Made by a program: the position numbers and the translations under genes. From assembly GCA_902826935.1 (NCBI GenBank), contig CADEGR010000016.1:5315-54912 (forward strand): 49,598 nucleotides of DNA, in the 5' to 3' direction. The notes beneath the pieces were generated by a model. That model had not been told where the DNA came from. It worked only from the letters and a program-made list of their open reading frames with translations, and ran no database searches. Source of the DNA: an uncultured Alphaproteobacteria bacterium (lineage in GTDB: Bacteria; Pseudomonadota; Alphaproteobacteria; Geminicoccales; Geminicoccaceae). Shown in pieces: positions 23,786 to 32,790 of this stretch; position 1 is the stretch's first letter; each line of letters begins with the position of its first letter.

Positions 23786-23949
23786 GGGGCTTTCCGGGAT
23801 GGGGTTGATCGAAGGCCGCAGCTTAGGCGAACCTGCGGCTCGAAGCCACGCCGTCGGCAGGCTCGGCAAAGGCCTGTGAAGGCCATCACAGGCGCGGCCG
23901 GCCGGCTGCCCTAAATCAGCGGCTTGAGCCTTGTCCTTGGGAGCAGCGG

Positions 23950-24981
23950 ATGACCGAGACACCGCCAACCATCGCCAACGCCATGGCCGGCGAGCAGCTG
24001 CGCCAGATGATCATGGGCTTCCGGCTGACCCAGATGATCTCGGTAGCGGCCCAGCTCGGCATCGCCGATCAGCTCCGGGACGGCCCGCGGACGCCGGCGG
24101 CGCTGGCGGCGGCGGTGGGCGCCGACGAGGCGACGCTCTACCGGCTGCTGCGGGCGCTGGGCTCGCTTGGCATCTTCGCCGAGACGCCGGCCGGGACGTT
24201 CGTCCTGACCCCGCTGGCCGAGCTGCTGCGCTCGAATGTGCCGGGCTCGTTGCGCGGCGTGGCGATGCTGTATGGCGAGACCTGGCTGTGGCAGGCCTAT
24301 GGCGAGCTGCTGCACAGCGTGCGGACCGGCCAGACCGCGTTCGAGCATGCCCATGGCATGAAGCTGTTCGACTATCTCGACCAGCACCCGGCCGCCGCCG
24401 AAACCTTCCACGCCGCGATGACCGGCTTCACCGGCCTGGAGATCCCGGCGATCCTGGCCGCCTACCGGTTTCCGGACACGGGCAGCGTGATCGATCTGGG
24501 CGGCGGCCAGGGCACCTTCATGGCGGCGCTCCTGGCGGCCTATCCCAAGCTCGCCGGCACGGTGTTCGACCTGCCGGACGTGCTGGCGCAGGCCAAGGAG
24601 CGCCTGGCTGCGGCCGGCGTCGCGGCGCGGGCGAGCTTCATCGACGGCAACTTCTTCGAGGCGGTGCCGGAGGGTCACGACGTCTATCTGCTGAAGCGCG
24701 TGATCCACGACTGGAACGACCGCGAGGTCGTGCAGATCCTGCGCAGCTGCCGGCGGGCTTGCGGCCCCGACGCCCAGCTCCTGGTGATCGAACGGGTCAT
24801 CCCGGCCGGCAACGTGCCGGCGGAGGCCAAGCTGTTCGACATCAACATGCTGGTGTCGTCGGGCGGCAAGGAGCGCAGCGAGCAGGAATATCGGACGCTG
24901 TTCCAGCAGGCGGGCTTCGAGGTGACCCAGGTGCTGCCGACCAGCAGCCTGATCAGCGTGATCGAGGCGCGGCCGGTCTGA
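23950..24981 (+). CDS. SAM-dependent O-methyltransferase (COMT/hydroxyneurosporene-methyltransferase-like)
   Basis: 343 aa. The N-terminal winged-helix dimerisation domain (about 15-100) is followed by a class I methyltransferase domain with [11 protein letters not shown] at 180-190. A catalytic-type histidine H253 lies in RVIHDWND, the COMT hallmark. This family includes plant COMTs, acetylserotonin methyltransferase, bacterial polyketide methyltransferases and CrtF. In a phototroph CrtF is worth considering, but no carotenoid genes are near. It starts 164 bp from the divergent panB. A 10-bp hairpin straddles its stop codon. Confidence 0.85.
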   Translation: MTETPPTIANAMAGEQLRQMIMGFRLTQMISVAAQLGIADQLRDGPRTPAALAAAVGADEATLYRLLRALGSLGIFAETPAGTFVLTPLAELLRSNVPGSLRGVAMLYGETWLWQAYGELLHSVRTGQTAFEHAHGMKLFDYLDQHPAAAETFHAAMTGFTGLEIPAILAAYRFPDTGSVIDLGGGQGTFMAALLAAYPKLAGTVFDLPDVLAQAKERLAAAGVAARASFIDGNFFEAVPEGHDVYLLKRVIHDWNDREVVQILRSCRRACGPDAQLLVIERVIPAGNVPAEAKLFDINMLVSSGGKERSEQEYRTLFQQAGFEVTQVLPTSSLISVIEARPV

Positions 24982-24995
24982 ACCGCCGGCCGCGC
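24967..24995 (+). terminator. GC hairpin spanning the methyltransferase stop codon
   Basis: A perfect 10-bp stem (24967-24976 with 24986-24995) and 9-nt loop contains the TGA. There is no T-run, so it would be an incomplete terminator at best. Confidence 0.3.
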
Positions 24996-25071
24996 GCCAG
25001 GGCGGCATCGTCGCGCCGGGCGGGCGCGGCTACACTCGACCGAGCGCACTTGCTCGCTCGAGGAGATCGGC

Positions 25072-26235
25072 ATGACCTTGCCGGAAGCTGACCGCCCCGA
25101 CCTTGGCCTGGACGCCAGGGCCGAGCATTCCTTGACCCTGCCCGCCTGGACCTACACCGATCCCGCCTGGTTCGAGCGGGAGAAGGCGGCGATCTTCTAT
25201 CGCAGCTGGCAGGTGGTCGGCCATGTGGCGCAGCTGGCGCTGCCGGGCAGCTATGTCACCGGCTGGGTCGCCGACCAGCAGGTGATCGTGATCCGCGGCC
25301 GGGACGGCATGCTGCGCGGCTTCTACAATGTCTGCCAGCACCGCGCCCATGAGCTGCTGCAGGGCAGCGGCCGCTGCAGTGCCATCGTCTGCCCCTACCA
25401 TGCCTGGCGCTACGACCTGGCCGGCCGGCTGACCTCCGCGCGCGGCGCCGAGGCGATGCCGGGCTTCGAGCGGGCGGCGTTCAGCCTGGCGCCGGTCCGC
25501 GTCGAGACGGTCCATGGCGTGGTGTTCGTCAATCTCGACGAGACGGCGCCGGCGCTGGCCGAGCTGGCACCGGCGCTGGCGGCGGAGCTGGCCCAGCATG
25601 TGCCCGACCTGCCGCGCTACCAGCTCTATGGTGCGCGCAGCTTTCCGCAGGCGATCAATTGGAAGACCCTGATCGACAATGCGCTGGAGTGCTACCACTG
25701 CGAGACGGCGCATCCCGGCTTTTGCCGCATGGTCGATCTGGCCGACTACGAGCTGGTCCAGCTGCCGGCCTATTCCCGCCAGATCGGCGCCTGCCGGGAT
25801 GGCCAGGGCGCGCCGGCCGGGCATTACGTGTACTGGCAGATGTTCCCGCTGACCGAGCTGCGCTTCGTCACCGCCGATGCGGCCTTTGCCCTGTTCCGCC
25901 ACCGGCCGCGCGCGGTCGAGCAGCTGGACATGGAGATCATGGTCTTCGGGCCGGAGGGTCAGGGCGACGCGGCGCGGGCGGCGCTGGTCGAGGCCTGGGC
26001 CAACACCGACTTCGTGCGCGAGGATCTGGCGCTATGTGCGTCGGTGCAGCGCGGCCTGCATTCGCGCGGCTACCGGCAGGGCCGGTTCGTCGTGGCAGCC
26101 GGCTACCTCTCGGAGCAGCTGGTCCACGACTTCCATCTGCGGGTCGCGGCCGCGCTCGGGCTGCCGGTCGGCAAGGCCGGCGAGCCGGCGGCGCTGGCCG
26201 GTCAGGCGGTCGTGCGCGGCATGGCCCGCCAATAG
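25072..26235 (+). CDS. Rieske-type aromatic-ring/quaternary-amine oxygenase, large subunit
   Basis: 387 aa. The Rieske 2Fe-2S centre is C88-x-H90 with C107-x2-H110 (NVCQHRAH...CPYHAW). The mononuclear iron site is indicated by H209 and H214 in LECYHCETAHP. The arrangement resembles the GbcA/carnitine-oxygenase type, which demethylates or hydroxylates small amines or aromatic substrates, though the substrate is unknown. No ferredoxin or reductase gene is adjacent, so the electron donor is encoded elsewhere. An AGGAGA precedes the ATG at 25072. Its last 34 bp overlap the 3' end of the convergent sulfotransferase gene. Confidence 0.88.
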   Translation: MTLPEADRPDLGLDARAEHSLTLPAWTYTDPAWFEREKAAIFYRSWQVVGHVAQLALPGSYVTGWVADQQVIVIRGRDGMLRGFYNVCQHRAHELLQGSGRCSAIVCPYHAWRYDLAGRLTSARGAEAMPGFERAAFSLAPVRVETVHGVVFVNLDETAPALAELAPALAAELAQHVPDLPRYQLYGARSFPQAINWKTLIDNALECYHCETAHPGFCRMVDLADYELVQLPAYSRQIGACRDGQGAPAGHYVYWQMFPLTELRFVTADAAFALFRHRPRAVEQLDMEIMVFGPEGQGDAARAALVEAWANTDFVREDLALCASVQRGLHSRGYRQGRFVVAAGYLSEQLVHDFHLRVAAALGLPVGKAGEPAALAGQAVVRGMARQ

Positions 26236-27362
26236 GCGAGATAGGGGCCCCAGGCGGCCTCGACCTTGCGCCGGTCGGCCTCGTCGATCGGATCCAGCTC
26301 GGGCTGGAAGCCGGCGATGCTGGCGAGGTAGCGGCTGACCCGCGGCTGGACCGCCGGCCAATCGGCCAGATCGAGCTGGCGGTGGATGCGTTCCAGGACC
26401 GCCATGGGCGCCGCGCAGAGCTGCTCGTAGCTGACCTCGCACAGGCGCTCCGGCGGCAGGTCCGCGCTGTCCTCGTCATAGCGGCGCATCAGCCGGACGA
26501 AGGTCTCGAGGACAAAGGCTTCGATATCGACATGGTCGAAGGGCTGCAGCGCCAGCATCGGCAGCATCTTGCGGTAGTAGCTGCGGGTCGAGGCGAACAC
26601 CTCGTAGGGATTGCGCCGGATGTGGATGAAGCGGGCGGCCGGCCAGATCTGGCGCAGCAGAGCGATCCGGGCGGTATAGACCGGGTTCTTGATCAGCAGG
26701 AGCGGCTTTTGCTGGTGCAGCGCGATCTTGGCGACGAACCCCTGGCTGAGCCGGCACCAATTGGCGATCTCGACCTGGCTGCAGCCCTCGAAGAAGACGC
26801 CGCGATCGACCTGGGCCTGGAAGTAGCGCGGGAAATAGAGCGCGTGGAAGATCGAGAGCAGCTGCAGATTGGCGAGCGGGATCTCGTCCTCCTGGGGCGA
26901 ATCCGGGCCCACGGCGACGCGATCGACATGGCGATCCTCCGGCAAGGCCAGCTCCAGCAAGGGGCGCAGCCAGGTGCCAAGGGTCAGGATCTCGTCGGGC
27001 AGGCCGCTGGCGAGCGGCGAGATGTGGCCGAACTGGGGCGAGCAGGCAAGCAGGTTGTGGAGATGGGTGGTGCCGCTCCGCCAATGGCCGATGATGAAGA
27101 CTGGGGCCTCGGGTCGGACGGCATTGCCGGCCAAGGCAAGGCGCAGCTGGTCGAGGGCGCGGAACGGCGCGCGCAAGGTGGCGCTCAGCAGCATCGCCAG
27201 CAGCAGCGGCAGATGGGCCGGCGCCACCGGCCCACTCGCGAGCAGCGCCTGCAGCAGGGTCGACAGCCTGGCGCCCATCAAGGGGTGGTCCCAGCCCGGG
27301 CGAAGGACCGGCGGGCTGGCGATGATCGGATCTGCAGCATCGAGGATGACACTGGCGGTCAT
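26202..27362 (-). CDS. PAPS-dependent sulfotransferase family protein
   Basis: 386 aa. The 5'-phosphosulfate-binding loop is GHWRSGTTHLHN (residues 92-103), close to the family PxxGTTWL/RSGTT motif. The 3'-phosphate-binding region is suggested by RFIHIRRNPYEVFASTRSYY (about 244-263). It is cytoplasmic, although a hydrophobic stretch near 50-62 could sit at the membrane. It would move a sulfate from PAPS to a hydroxyl or amine, and many bacterial members act on lipids or glycans. It follows the aminotransferase by 30 bp, probably in one transcript. Confidence 0.85.
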   Translation of the reverse strand: MTASVILDAADPIIASPPVLRPGWDHPLMGARLSTLLQALLASGPVAPAHLPLLLAMLLSATLRAPFRALDQLRLALAGNAVRPEAPVFIIGHWRSGTTHLHNLLACSPQFGHISPLASGLPDEILTLGTWLRPLLELALPEDRHVDRVAVGPDSPQEDEIPLANLQLLSIFHALYFPRYFQAQVDRGVFFEGCSQVEIANWCRLSQGFVAKIALHQQKPLLLIKNPVYTARIALLRQIWPAARFIHIRRNPYEVFASTRSYYRKMLPMLALQPFDHVDIEAFVLETFVRLMRRYDEDSADLPPERLCEVSYEQLCAAPMAVLERIHRQLDLADWPAVQPRVSRYLASIAGFQPELDPIDEADRRKVEAAWGPYLAYWRAMPRTTA

Positions 27363-27392
27363 GCGGGTTGGTCCCGTCTTGGGCGGCTGAGC

Positions 27393-28778
27393 CTAGCGCT
27401 GCGCCAAAGCGTGGCGGGCGAGCGAGGTGCCGAGGCTCCAGATGGCGCCCGGCACCTGGTGGCAGTCGGCGATCACGTCATCGAGGGCGTCGACCAGCCA
27501 GCGGCGGTCATCGTCGCCGATCACGAGCGGCGGCAGGAACTTGATGACATGCATGCCGTGGCCGGCGACCTGGGCCAGGATCCGGTGCTGCTCGAACAGC
27601 GGCATCAGGATCATCTGGCTGAACAGGGATTTGTCGGCTTTTTCCAGGAGCGCGAAGGAGGCGCGCAGCTTCAGGCTCTTGGGCTGGCCGAACTCGAGCG
27701 CCAGCATCAGGCCCTTGCCGCGCACCGCCTTGACGAACTCGTAGCGCTCGACCAGGGGCGCCAGGTCGGCGAGCAGGGCGTCGCCCATGGCCGCGGCATG
27801 CTCGACCAGCCGCTCGGTGCGCAGGACATGGAGCGTGGCGAGGCCGGCGGCCATGGCGAGGTCGTTCTTGCCGAAGGTCGAGCCGTGGACCACGGCGCGA
27901 TCCATCCGGTTGAACACCGCCTCGAAGATCGCGCGCTTGCAGAGCAGCGCGCCGATCGGCACATGGCCGCCGGAGAGCGCCTTGGCGGTGAGCAGCATGT
28001 CGGGCCAGACGCCCCAATGCTCGATCGCCCACATCTGGCCGGTCCGGCCGAGGCCGGTCTGGATCTCGTCGGCCACGAACAGCGTGCCGTAGCGCTGGCA
28101 GAGCCGCTTGGCTTCGGCCAGATAGCCATCCGCCGGCAGGTTGACGCCCTTGCCCTGGATCGGCTCGACCAGGAAGGCGGCGACCTCGCGCCCGGCCAGC
28201 GCCGCCTCGAGCGCCGCCAGATCGTTGAACGGCACGGCCTGGCAGTTCGGCAAAAGCTGGCCGAAGCCCTCCCGGAAGCCGGCATCGCCGTTCAGGGACA
28301 GCGCCCCCAGGGTCAGGCCGTGGAAGGCGTGCTCGCAATAGACGATGCCGTCGCGCCTGGTGGCATAGCGCGCGAACTTGAGCGCCGCCTCGACCACCTC
28401 GGTGCCGGAATTGGCGAAGAACACGCGCTCCAGGCCGCTGTCCGGCACGGTCGCCAGCAGCGCCTCGGCGAGCAGGCCGCTGAGCAGCGAGACGTCCATC
28501 TGGGCGAGGTTGGGCAGGTCCGCGCTCAGCACCTCCTTGAGCGCGTCATTGACCACCGGGTGGTTGCGGCCGAGCGCGAACACGCCCCAGCCGCTCAGGA
28601 GATCGAGGTAGCGGTGGCCGTCCGCGTCGAACAGATAGGGCCCGGCCCCGTGACGATAGTCCCGGTCGAAGCCGATCGTGCGCAGCACCCGCACCATCTG
28701 GCCGTTCAGATGCGCCTCGTGCAGGCGGAACTTGTCGCCGGCGCGCGCGGCCAGCAGGGTCTTGATCAGGTCAGCCAT
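27393..28778 (-). CDS. Class III PLP-dependent aminotransferase
   Basis: 461 aa from the ATG at 28778, with GGGAAGGA upstream. The frame is open for 25 more codons but lacks a ribosome site there. The PLP lysine is K266 in LLTAKALSGGHVP, and D237/E238/Q240 in VADEIQTGLGRTG complete the cofactor site. GSTFGKNDLAMAAGLATLHVL is the other family landmark. The pattern resembles the aminobacteriohopanetriol synthase (HpnO)-like and ornithine-aminotransferase-like groups. I cannot separate these by eye. The linkage to a sulfotransferase suggests formation of an amino group on a lipid or metabolite that is also sulfated. Confidence 0.87.
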   Translation of the reverse strand: MADLIKTLLAARAGDKFRLHEAHLNGQMVRVLRTIGFDRDYRHGAGPYLFDADGHRYLDLLSGWGVFALGRNHPVVNDALKEVLSADLPNLAQMDVSLLSGLLAEALLATVPDSGLERVFFANSGTEVVEAALKFARYATRRDGIVYCEHAFHGLTLGALSLNGDAGFREGFGQLLPNCQAVPFNDLAALEAALAGREVAAFLVEPIQGKGVNLPADGYLAEAKRLCQRYGTLFVADEIQTGLGRTGQMWAIEHWGVWPDMLLTAKALSGGHVPIGALLCKRAIFEAVFNRMDRAVVHGSTFGKNDLAMAAGLATLHVLRTERLVEHAAAMGDALLADLAPLVERYEFVKAVRGKGLMLALEFGQPKSLKLRASFALLEKADKSLFSQMILMPLFEQHRILAQVAGHGMHVIKFLPPLVIGDDDRRWLVDALDDVIADCHQVPGAIWSLGTSLARHALAQR

Positions 28779-28937
28779 GGTCCTTCCCGGCCAGCAGCGG
28801 GCGTGCGTCGGCGGAGGGTTGGCCGGCCGACGGTCGGACCATCGTCGATGCACGGGATCTGCGCAGGCCGCGCCATGATAGCGATGGCGGGGCGGAGGTA
28901 AAGCCGTGGCGCGCTCCGGGCCGGCCGGCGACGCGTC

Positions 28938-30701
28938 TCAGCTGCCGGCCTCGGCCAGGCCGAGCGGCTCGCTGCGCAGCCCGCGGCGGTCGGGCTCGAT
29001 CACCAGGCGGCGGTCGTGGAAGGCGGCGACGCTGGGATTGTGCGAGATGCTGACCATGGCGGCGGTCGGCAGCTCGGTGCGCAGCAGCTGGTAGAGCTGG
29101 GTTTCCATGGCCTCGTCGAGGGCCGAGGTCGCCTCGTCCAGGAACAGCCAGTCGGGCTTGAGCAGGATCGCGCGCGCGACCGCGAGGCGCTGCTGCTCGC
29201 CGGGCGAGAGCACCGCCGACCAGGCGCGCTCCTCGTCCAGCCGGTCGGCCAGATGGGCGAGGCCGGTCAGCTGCAGCGCCGCCTCGATCGCCGGCCGGTC
29301 ATGGGCATCGGGCGGATCCGGGAAGCACAAGGCATCGCGCAGCCGGCCGAGCGGCAGATAGGGCTTTTGCGGCAGGAACAGCCGGCGCGCGCTGGTCGGG
29401 AAGGTGATCCGGCCGGTGCCAAACGGCCAGAGCCCCGCCAGCACCCGGAACAGCGTGGTCTTGCCGCTGCCGGACGGCCCCTGGATCAGGACCCGATCGC
29501 CCGGCTTGATGGTGAGATCGACATCGTGGAGCAGCTGGCGGCCGTCCGGCAAGGCGACCGTGACATCGCTGACCTCGAGCCGCTCGCCGTCGGTCAGGCT
29601 CTGGCTGAAGCCGGTCCCGGCCGTCTTGTCGCGCGCCGCCTGCATGCTCTCGCCGAAGCCGATCAGCCGGTCGATCGTGGCCTTCCATTCGGCGAGGTTC
29701 GGCCAGACATCGACGAACCAGGACAAGGCACCCTGCACCTGGCCGAAGGCGCCTGCGGTCTGGGTGAGCGTGCCGAGCGGCACCTGGCCGGTGAAGTAGC
29801 GCGGCGCGGCGACCACGAGCGGGAAGATCACGGCGGCCTGGGCGTAGAACGAGGTGAACCAGGTGAGGCGCTTGTTGTAGCGCATGTAGTCCCACCAGGT
29901 CTGGAAGATCTGGCCGAAGGCGCCGCCCAGCCGGCGCGCCTCGTCGGGCTCGCCATGGTAGAGCGCGATGCTCTCGGCGTTCTCGCGGATCCGGACCATG
30001 CGGTAGCGGAAATCGGCGTTGTAGCGCTGCAGGTCGAAGTTCACGCGGACCAGCGGCCGGCCGATGACATAGGTCAGCCAGGAGCCGATCCCGGCATAGA
30101 TGATCGCGACCCACATCATGTAGCCGGGCACCTCGATGCCGCCCATGACCGGCACGGTGATGCTCCCCGACAGGCCCCAGAGGATCGAGGTGAAGGTGAT
30201 CAGGGTCAGGACCTGGGAGAGCAGGCCCAAGGTGATGCTCAGGGTCTGGCTGGTGAAGGCGTTGCAGTCCTCCTCGATCCGCTGCTCGGGATTGTCGGTC
30301 GGATCCCCGGCCAGCTCCATGCGGTAGTAGGTCTGGTTGGCCAGCCAGTCGCGGTAGTAGTTCTTGGTCAGCCAGCGGCGCCAGCGGATCTGCAGCATCT
30401 GCCGGAACCAGAGCTGATAGACCGCCACGACAATGAAGATGACCGCGAGGATCAGGAAGTATTGCAGCTCGGCCCAGAACGCGCTGACGTTCTTGTCCTG
30501 CAGGGCATTGTAGAAGCGGGCGTTCCAGTCGTTGAACAGCTTGGACAGATAGACCAGGAAGATGTTGCTGCCGATTGCGATCGCGAGCAGGCCGCGGGCA
30601 CTCCAGCGCTCCTCGGACCAGAAATACGGAGCGGTCAGGCGCCAGAGCTTGGCGACGAAGCCACCGGCCGCGGCAATCCGCTCGCTCAACCTGCTTGCCA
30701 T
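28938..30701 (-). CDS. SbmA/BacA-like ABC transporter, fused permease and ATPase
   Basis: 587 aa from the ATG at 30701. A longer open frame exists, but the methionine follows GGGGGTG and matches the family start. Transmembrane helices lie at about 35-55, 80-98, 155-176, 195-215 and 285-305, in the SbmA_BacA-type fold (TYYRMELAGDPTDNPEQRIEED at 124-145). The nucleotide-binding domain has Walker A GPSGSGKT at 408-415, signature LSPGEQQR at 498-505 and Walker B LFLDE at 519-523. Relatives transport vitamin B12, peptides, bleomycin or very-long-chain fatty acyl groups. The substrate here is unknown. Confidence 0.88.
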   Translation of the reverse strand: MASRLSERIAAAGGFVAKLWRLTAPYFWSEERWSARGLLAIAIGSNIFLVYLSKLFNDWNARFYNALQDKNVSAFWAELQYFLILAVIFIVVAVYQLWFRQMLQIRWRRWLTKNYYRDWLANQTYYRMELAGDPTDNPEQRIEEDCNAFTSQTLSITLGLLSQVLTLITFTSILWGLSGSITVPVMGGIEVPGYMMWVAIIYAGIGSWLTYVIGRPLVRVNFDLQRYNADFRYRMVRIRENAESIALYHGEPDEARRLGGAFGQIFQTWWDYMRYNKRLTWFTSFYAQAAVIFPLVVAAPRYFTGQVPLGTLTQTAGAFGQVQGALSWFVDVWPNLAEWKATIDRLIGFGESMQAARDKTAGTGFSQSLTDGERLEVSDVTVALPDGRQLLHDVDLTIKPGDRVLIQGPSGSGKTTLFRVLAGLWPFGTGRITFPTSARRLFLPQKPYLPLGRLRDALCFPDPPDAHDRPAIEAALQLTGLAHLADRLDEERAWSAVLSPGEQQRLAVARAILLKPDWLFLDEATSALDEAMETQLYQLLRTELPTAAMVSISHNPSVAAFHDRRLVIEPDRRGLRSEPLGLAEAGS

Positions 30702-30808
30702 GGTCGCACCCCCGCACGCGGCGCCGCGCGCGGCGCACGCTTGGTCGTTCGAGCATGGTCCGGCGGTCGGCTGATCGATCGAGCCTTCTAGCGGAACCGG
30801 CCAGGGCG

Positions 30809-30824
30809 CGCGAATAAATTCGCG
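30809..30824. promoter_or_regulatory. Palindrome CGCGAAT-AA-ATTCGCG between divergent genes
   Basis: A perfect 7-bp inverted repeat with 2-bp centre in the 350-bp gap between the ABC transporter (-) and the haem peroxidase (+). Its position and symmetry fit an operator for a dimeric regulator. No regulator gene is adjacent. Confidence 0.4.
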
Positions 30825-30952
30825 GTCATCCGGCGCGCAGGTGGGGCGGCCTAACCCGTAGCAGTATGGTTTCGGACCTTTTGCCTGCAGCTTGTGATCC
30901 AGTTCATACGGCGCCGCGCCGGCAGCCCGTAGCCTGCCGCCTATGCTCATCC

Positions 30953-30970
30953 GCCAGCGCGAACGCTGGC
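30953..30970 (+). promoter_or_regulatory. Stable hairpin in the probable peroxidase leader
   Basis: GCCAGCG, loop CGAA, CGCTGGC: a perfect 7-bp stem with a tetraloop, 82 bp upstream of the peroxidase ATG. A smaller dyad GCAAT-C-ATTGC (31026-31036) abuts the Shine-Dalgarno. Leader-RNA control is possible but unproven. Confidence 0.3.
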
Positions 30971-31051
30971 TTGCTGCGCAGCTTATTTCGCTGGCTCCGG
31001 CCGCGTTGGACCGGGGCGCAATCTGGCAATCATTGCAAGGAGTGCATCACG

Positions 31052-32689
31052 ATGCGGCTTGATCTGAAGCATGGCGGCGACCTTGCCGGCGTCCAGCAGG
31101 GCACACGCTCGCGCGCGTTGTCGACGACGGCAGCAGCGCGAGCGGCCGAGGTCAAATTTCCGTTCGACTACATGTTCCTCGAACTTCAATCCGATCCCAA
31201 GAACCGCCTGCCGCAGGACGACACCGCCAAGATCATCAAAGGCTTGAACGACCTTGGCATCGCCATGGCGTTCAGCGACTCGCCAGAGGCAAGCTCGACG
31301 ATCCCGCCGGTCTATACCTATTGGGGCCAGTTCATCGACCACGACATCACCGCCAATACCAATAAGGACTCACTTGGCACGAGCATCACGGATGTGAATT
31401 TCACGCCGGTATCGCCGGAAGTGGTGCGCAAGGAGCTCCGCAACGCGCGCACACCGTTCCTTGACCTCGACAGCGTCTATGGCGAGGGGCCGACCAAAGA
31501 TCCCGAGATGTACCAGGATGGTGGCATCAAGCTGAAGATTGGTCAGCTCGCGCCGTTGCCCAGCGGCATCGGGTTCGTGAAGATCCCGCCGGTGGAGGAC
31601 ACAGGTCGTGATCTGCCGCGCTTTGGCGAGGGCGCCGTCGATGCCGCAGGCAAGCCAATCGAAAAGAAAGCTATCATTGGTGACTCTCGCAATGACGAGA
31701 ATCTGATCGTTGCTCAGTTCCACCTCGCCTTCCTGCGCTTTCACAATGCCGCCGTCGATTGGCTGGCGACGCAGGAGCCCAAGCTGAATGGCCAAGCGCT
31801 CTTCGAGCGGGCGCGCCAGCTCACGACCTGGCACTATCAGTGGCTGGTGGCGAACGACTTCCTGCGCGCCATCACCTCGCCCGGCACGGTCGACAAGGTG
31901 CTGCAAGGCGGCGCCAAGCACTATCAGCCCGGCTACGAGACCTTCGTGCCGCTGGAGTTCTCGATCGCCGCTTATCGCTTCGGCCACAGCATGGTGCGTG
32001 GCACCTACGACCATAATCGCAATTTCGGGCGAGGGGCCACGACCCCGCCGCAGGCCCCGGTGGCGACCTTCGCCGAGGAGTTCCTGTTCACCGGCACGGG
32101 CGGCTTTCGTGGCGGCAAAACCTTGCCCGACAACTGGCCGATCGAATGGGACCGGTTCGTCGATCGGAACAGCGCCTTCGCCGACCGCTTCGCGCGCAAG
32201 ATCGACACGCATCTGGCGCCGCCGCTCAGCCAGATGATCAATGAGACGCCCGGGGCTCAGCCGCCGTTTGACCGGATCCAGACGTTGCTGCAGCATCTCG
32301 CTCGGCGCAATCTGCTGCGCGGCTATGTGCTCAGCATGCCGACCGGGCAGGCGGTCGCCGACGCGCTCGACGTTCCCGAGCTGACCGAAGCGGAGCTGCG
32401 GCTCAACAACTCGGACGCCGCCAATGCGGCCCTGGATGCCGGCGGGTTCCTCGCTAGGACGCCGCTTTGGTACTACGTGCTGAAGGAGTCCGAGGTGCGC
32501 GAGAACGGCCACAGCTTGGGCGATGTCGGCAGCCGGATCGTGGCGGAGACCCTGCTGGGCCTGCTGCTCCATGATCCGGACGGCTATCTGAAGCACAACT
32601 GGCAGCCGGCCGCGGGCGTCAAGCTCGCCAATGACGAGCCGATCGTGACGATCGGCGACTTCTTCAAGTTCGCGGGCGTGATGGCCTAG
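31052..32689 (+). CDS. Animal-type haem peroxidase (peroxidasin/cyclooxygenase superfamily)
   Basis: 545 aa from the ATG at 31052, 9 bp after AAGGAG. The open frame upstream is leader. The distal histidine is H97 in YWGQFIDHD, the catalytic arginine is probably R213 in GDSRNDEN, and the proximal histidine is H312 in AAYRFGHSMVR. All three are in family order. There is no signal peptide or membrane segment, and the first 30 residues are low-complexity. It could be cytoplasmic or exported by a non-classical route. Bacterial members oxidise halides, thiocyanate or aromatic substrates with H2O2. Base composition is slightly lower in GC than the neighbours. Confidence 0.88.
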   Translation: MRLDLKHGGDLAGVQQGTRSRALSTTAAARAAEVKFPFDYMFLELQSDPKNRLPQDDTAKIIKGLNDLGIAMAFSDSPEASSTIPPVYTYWGQFIDHDITANTNKDSLGTSITDVNFTPVSPEVVRKELRNARTPFLDLDSVYGEGPTKDPEMYQDGGIKLKIGQLAPLPSGIGFVKIPPVEDTGRDLPRFGEGAVDAAGKPIEKKAIIGDSRNDENLIVAQFHLAFLRFHNAAVDWLATQEPKLNGQALFERARQLTTWHYQWLVANDFLRAITSPGTVDKVLQGGAKHYQPGYETFVPLEFSIAAYRFGHSMVRGTYDHNRNFGRGATTPPQAPVATFAEEFLFTGTGGFRGGKTLPDNWPIEWDRFVDRNSAFADRFARKIDTHLAPPLSQMINETPGAQPPFDRIQTLLQHLARRNLLRGYVLSMPTGQAVADALDVPELTEAELRLNNSDAANAALDAGGFLARTPLWYYVLKESEVRENGHSLGDVGSRIVAETLLGLLLHDPDGYLKHNWQPAAGVKLANDEPIVTIGDFFKFAGVMA

Positions 32690-32694
32690 GCGCG

Positions 32695-32737
32695 ATGCGG
32701 CCGGCGCGGGCGCCAGCGGCGAGCGCGCCGGCCGCAT
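32695..32737 (+). terminator. Long perfect hairpin after the peroxidase gene
   Basis: A 14-bp perfect stem (32695-32708 pairing with 32724-32737) with a 15-nt loop begins 6 bp after the stop. There is no T-tract, but its strength and place suggest transcript termination or 3'-end protection. Confidence 0.5.
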
Positions 32738-32790
32738 GTCAGCGCAAGTTCCGGGCGGCCAGCCCGCGGGAAGGGCGCTAGGATCCCGCC

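Noticed and set aside
22970-23968. Longer panB reading to 23968
   Set aside because: The extra 61 residues are not PanB-like and would overlap the divergent methyltransferase start.
25659-28901. A 1,080-residue open frame on the plus strand across the sulfotransferase and aminotransferase genes
   Set aside because: It is the antisense shadow of two well-supported minus-strand genes, has low-complexity Asp/Gly/Gln/Leu/Ala composition, and matches no family.
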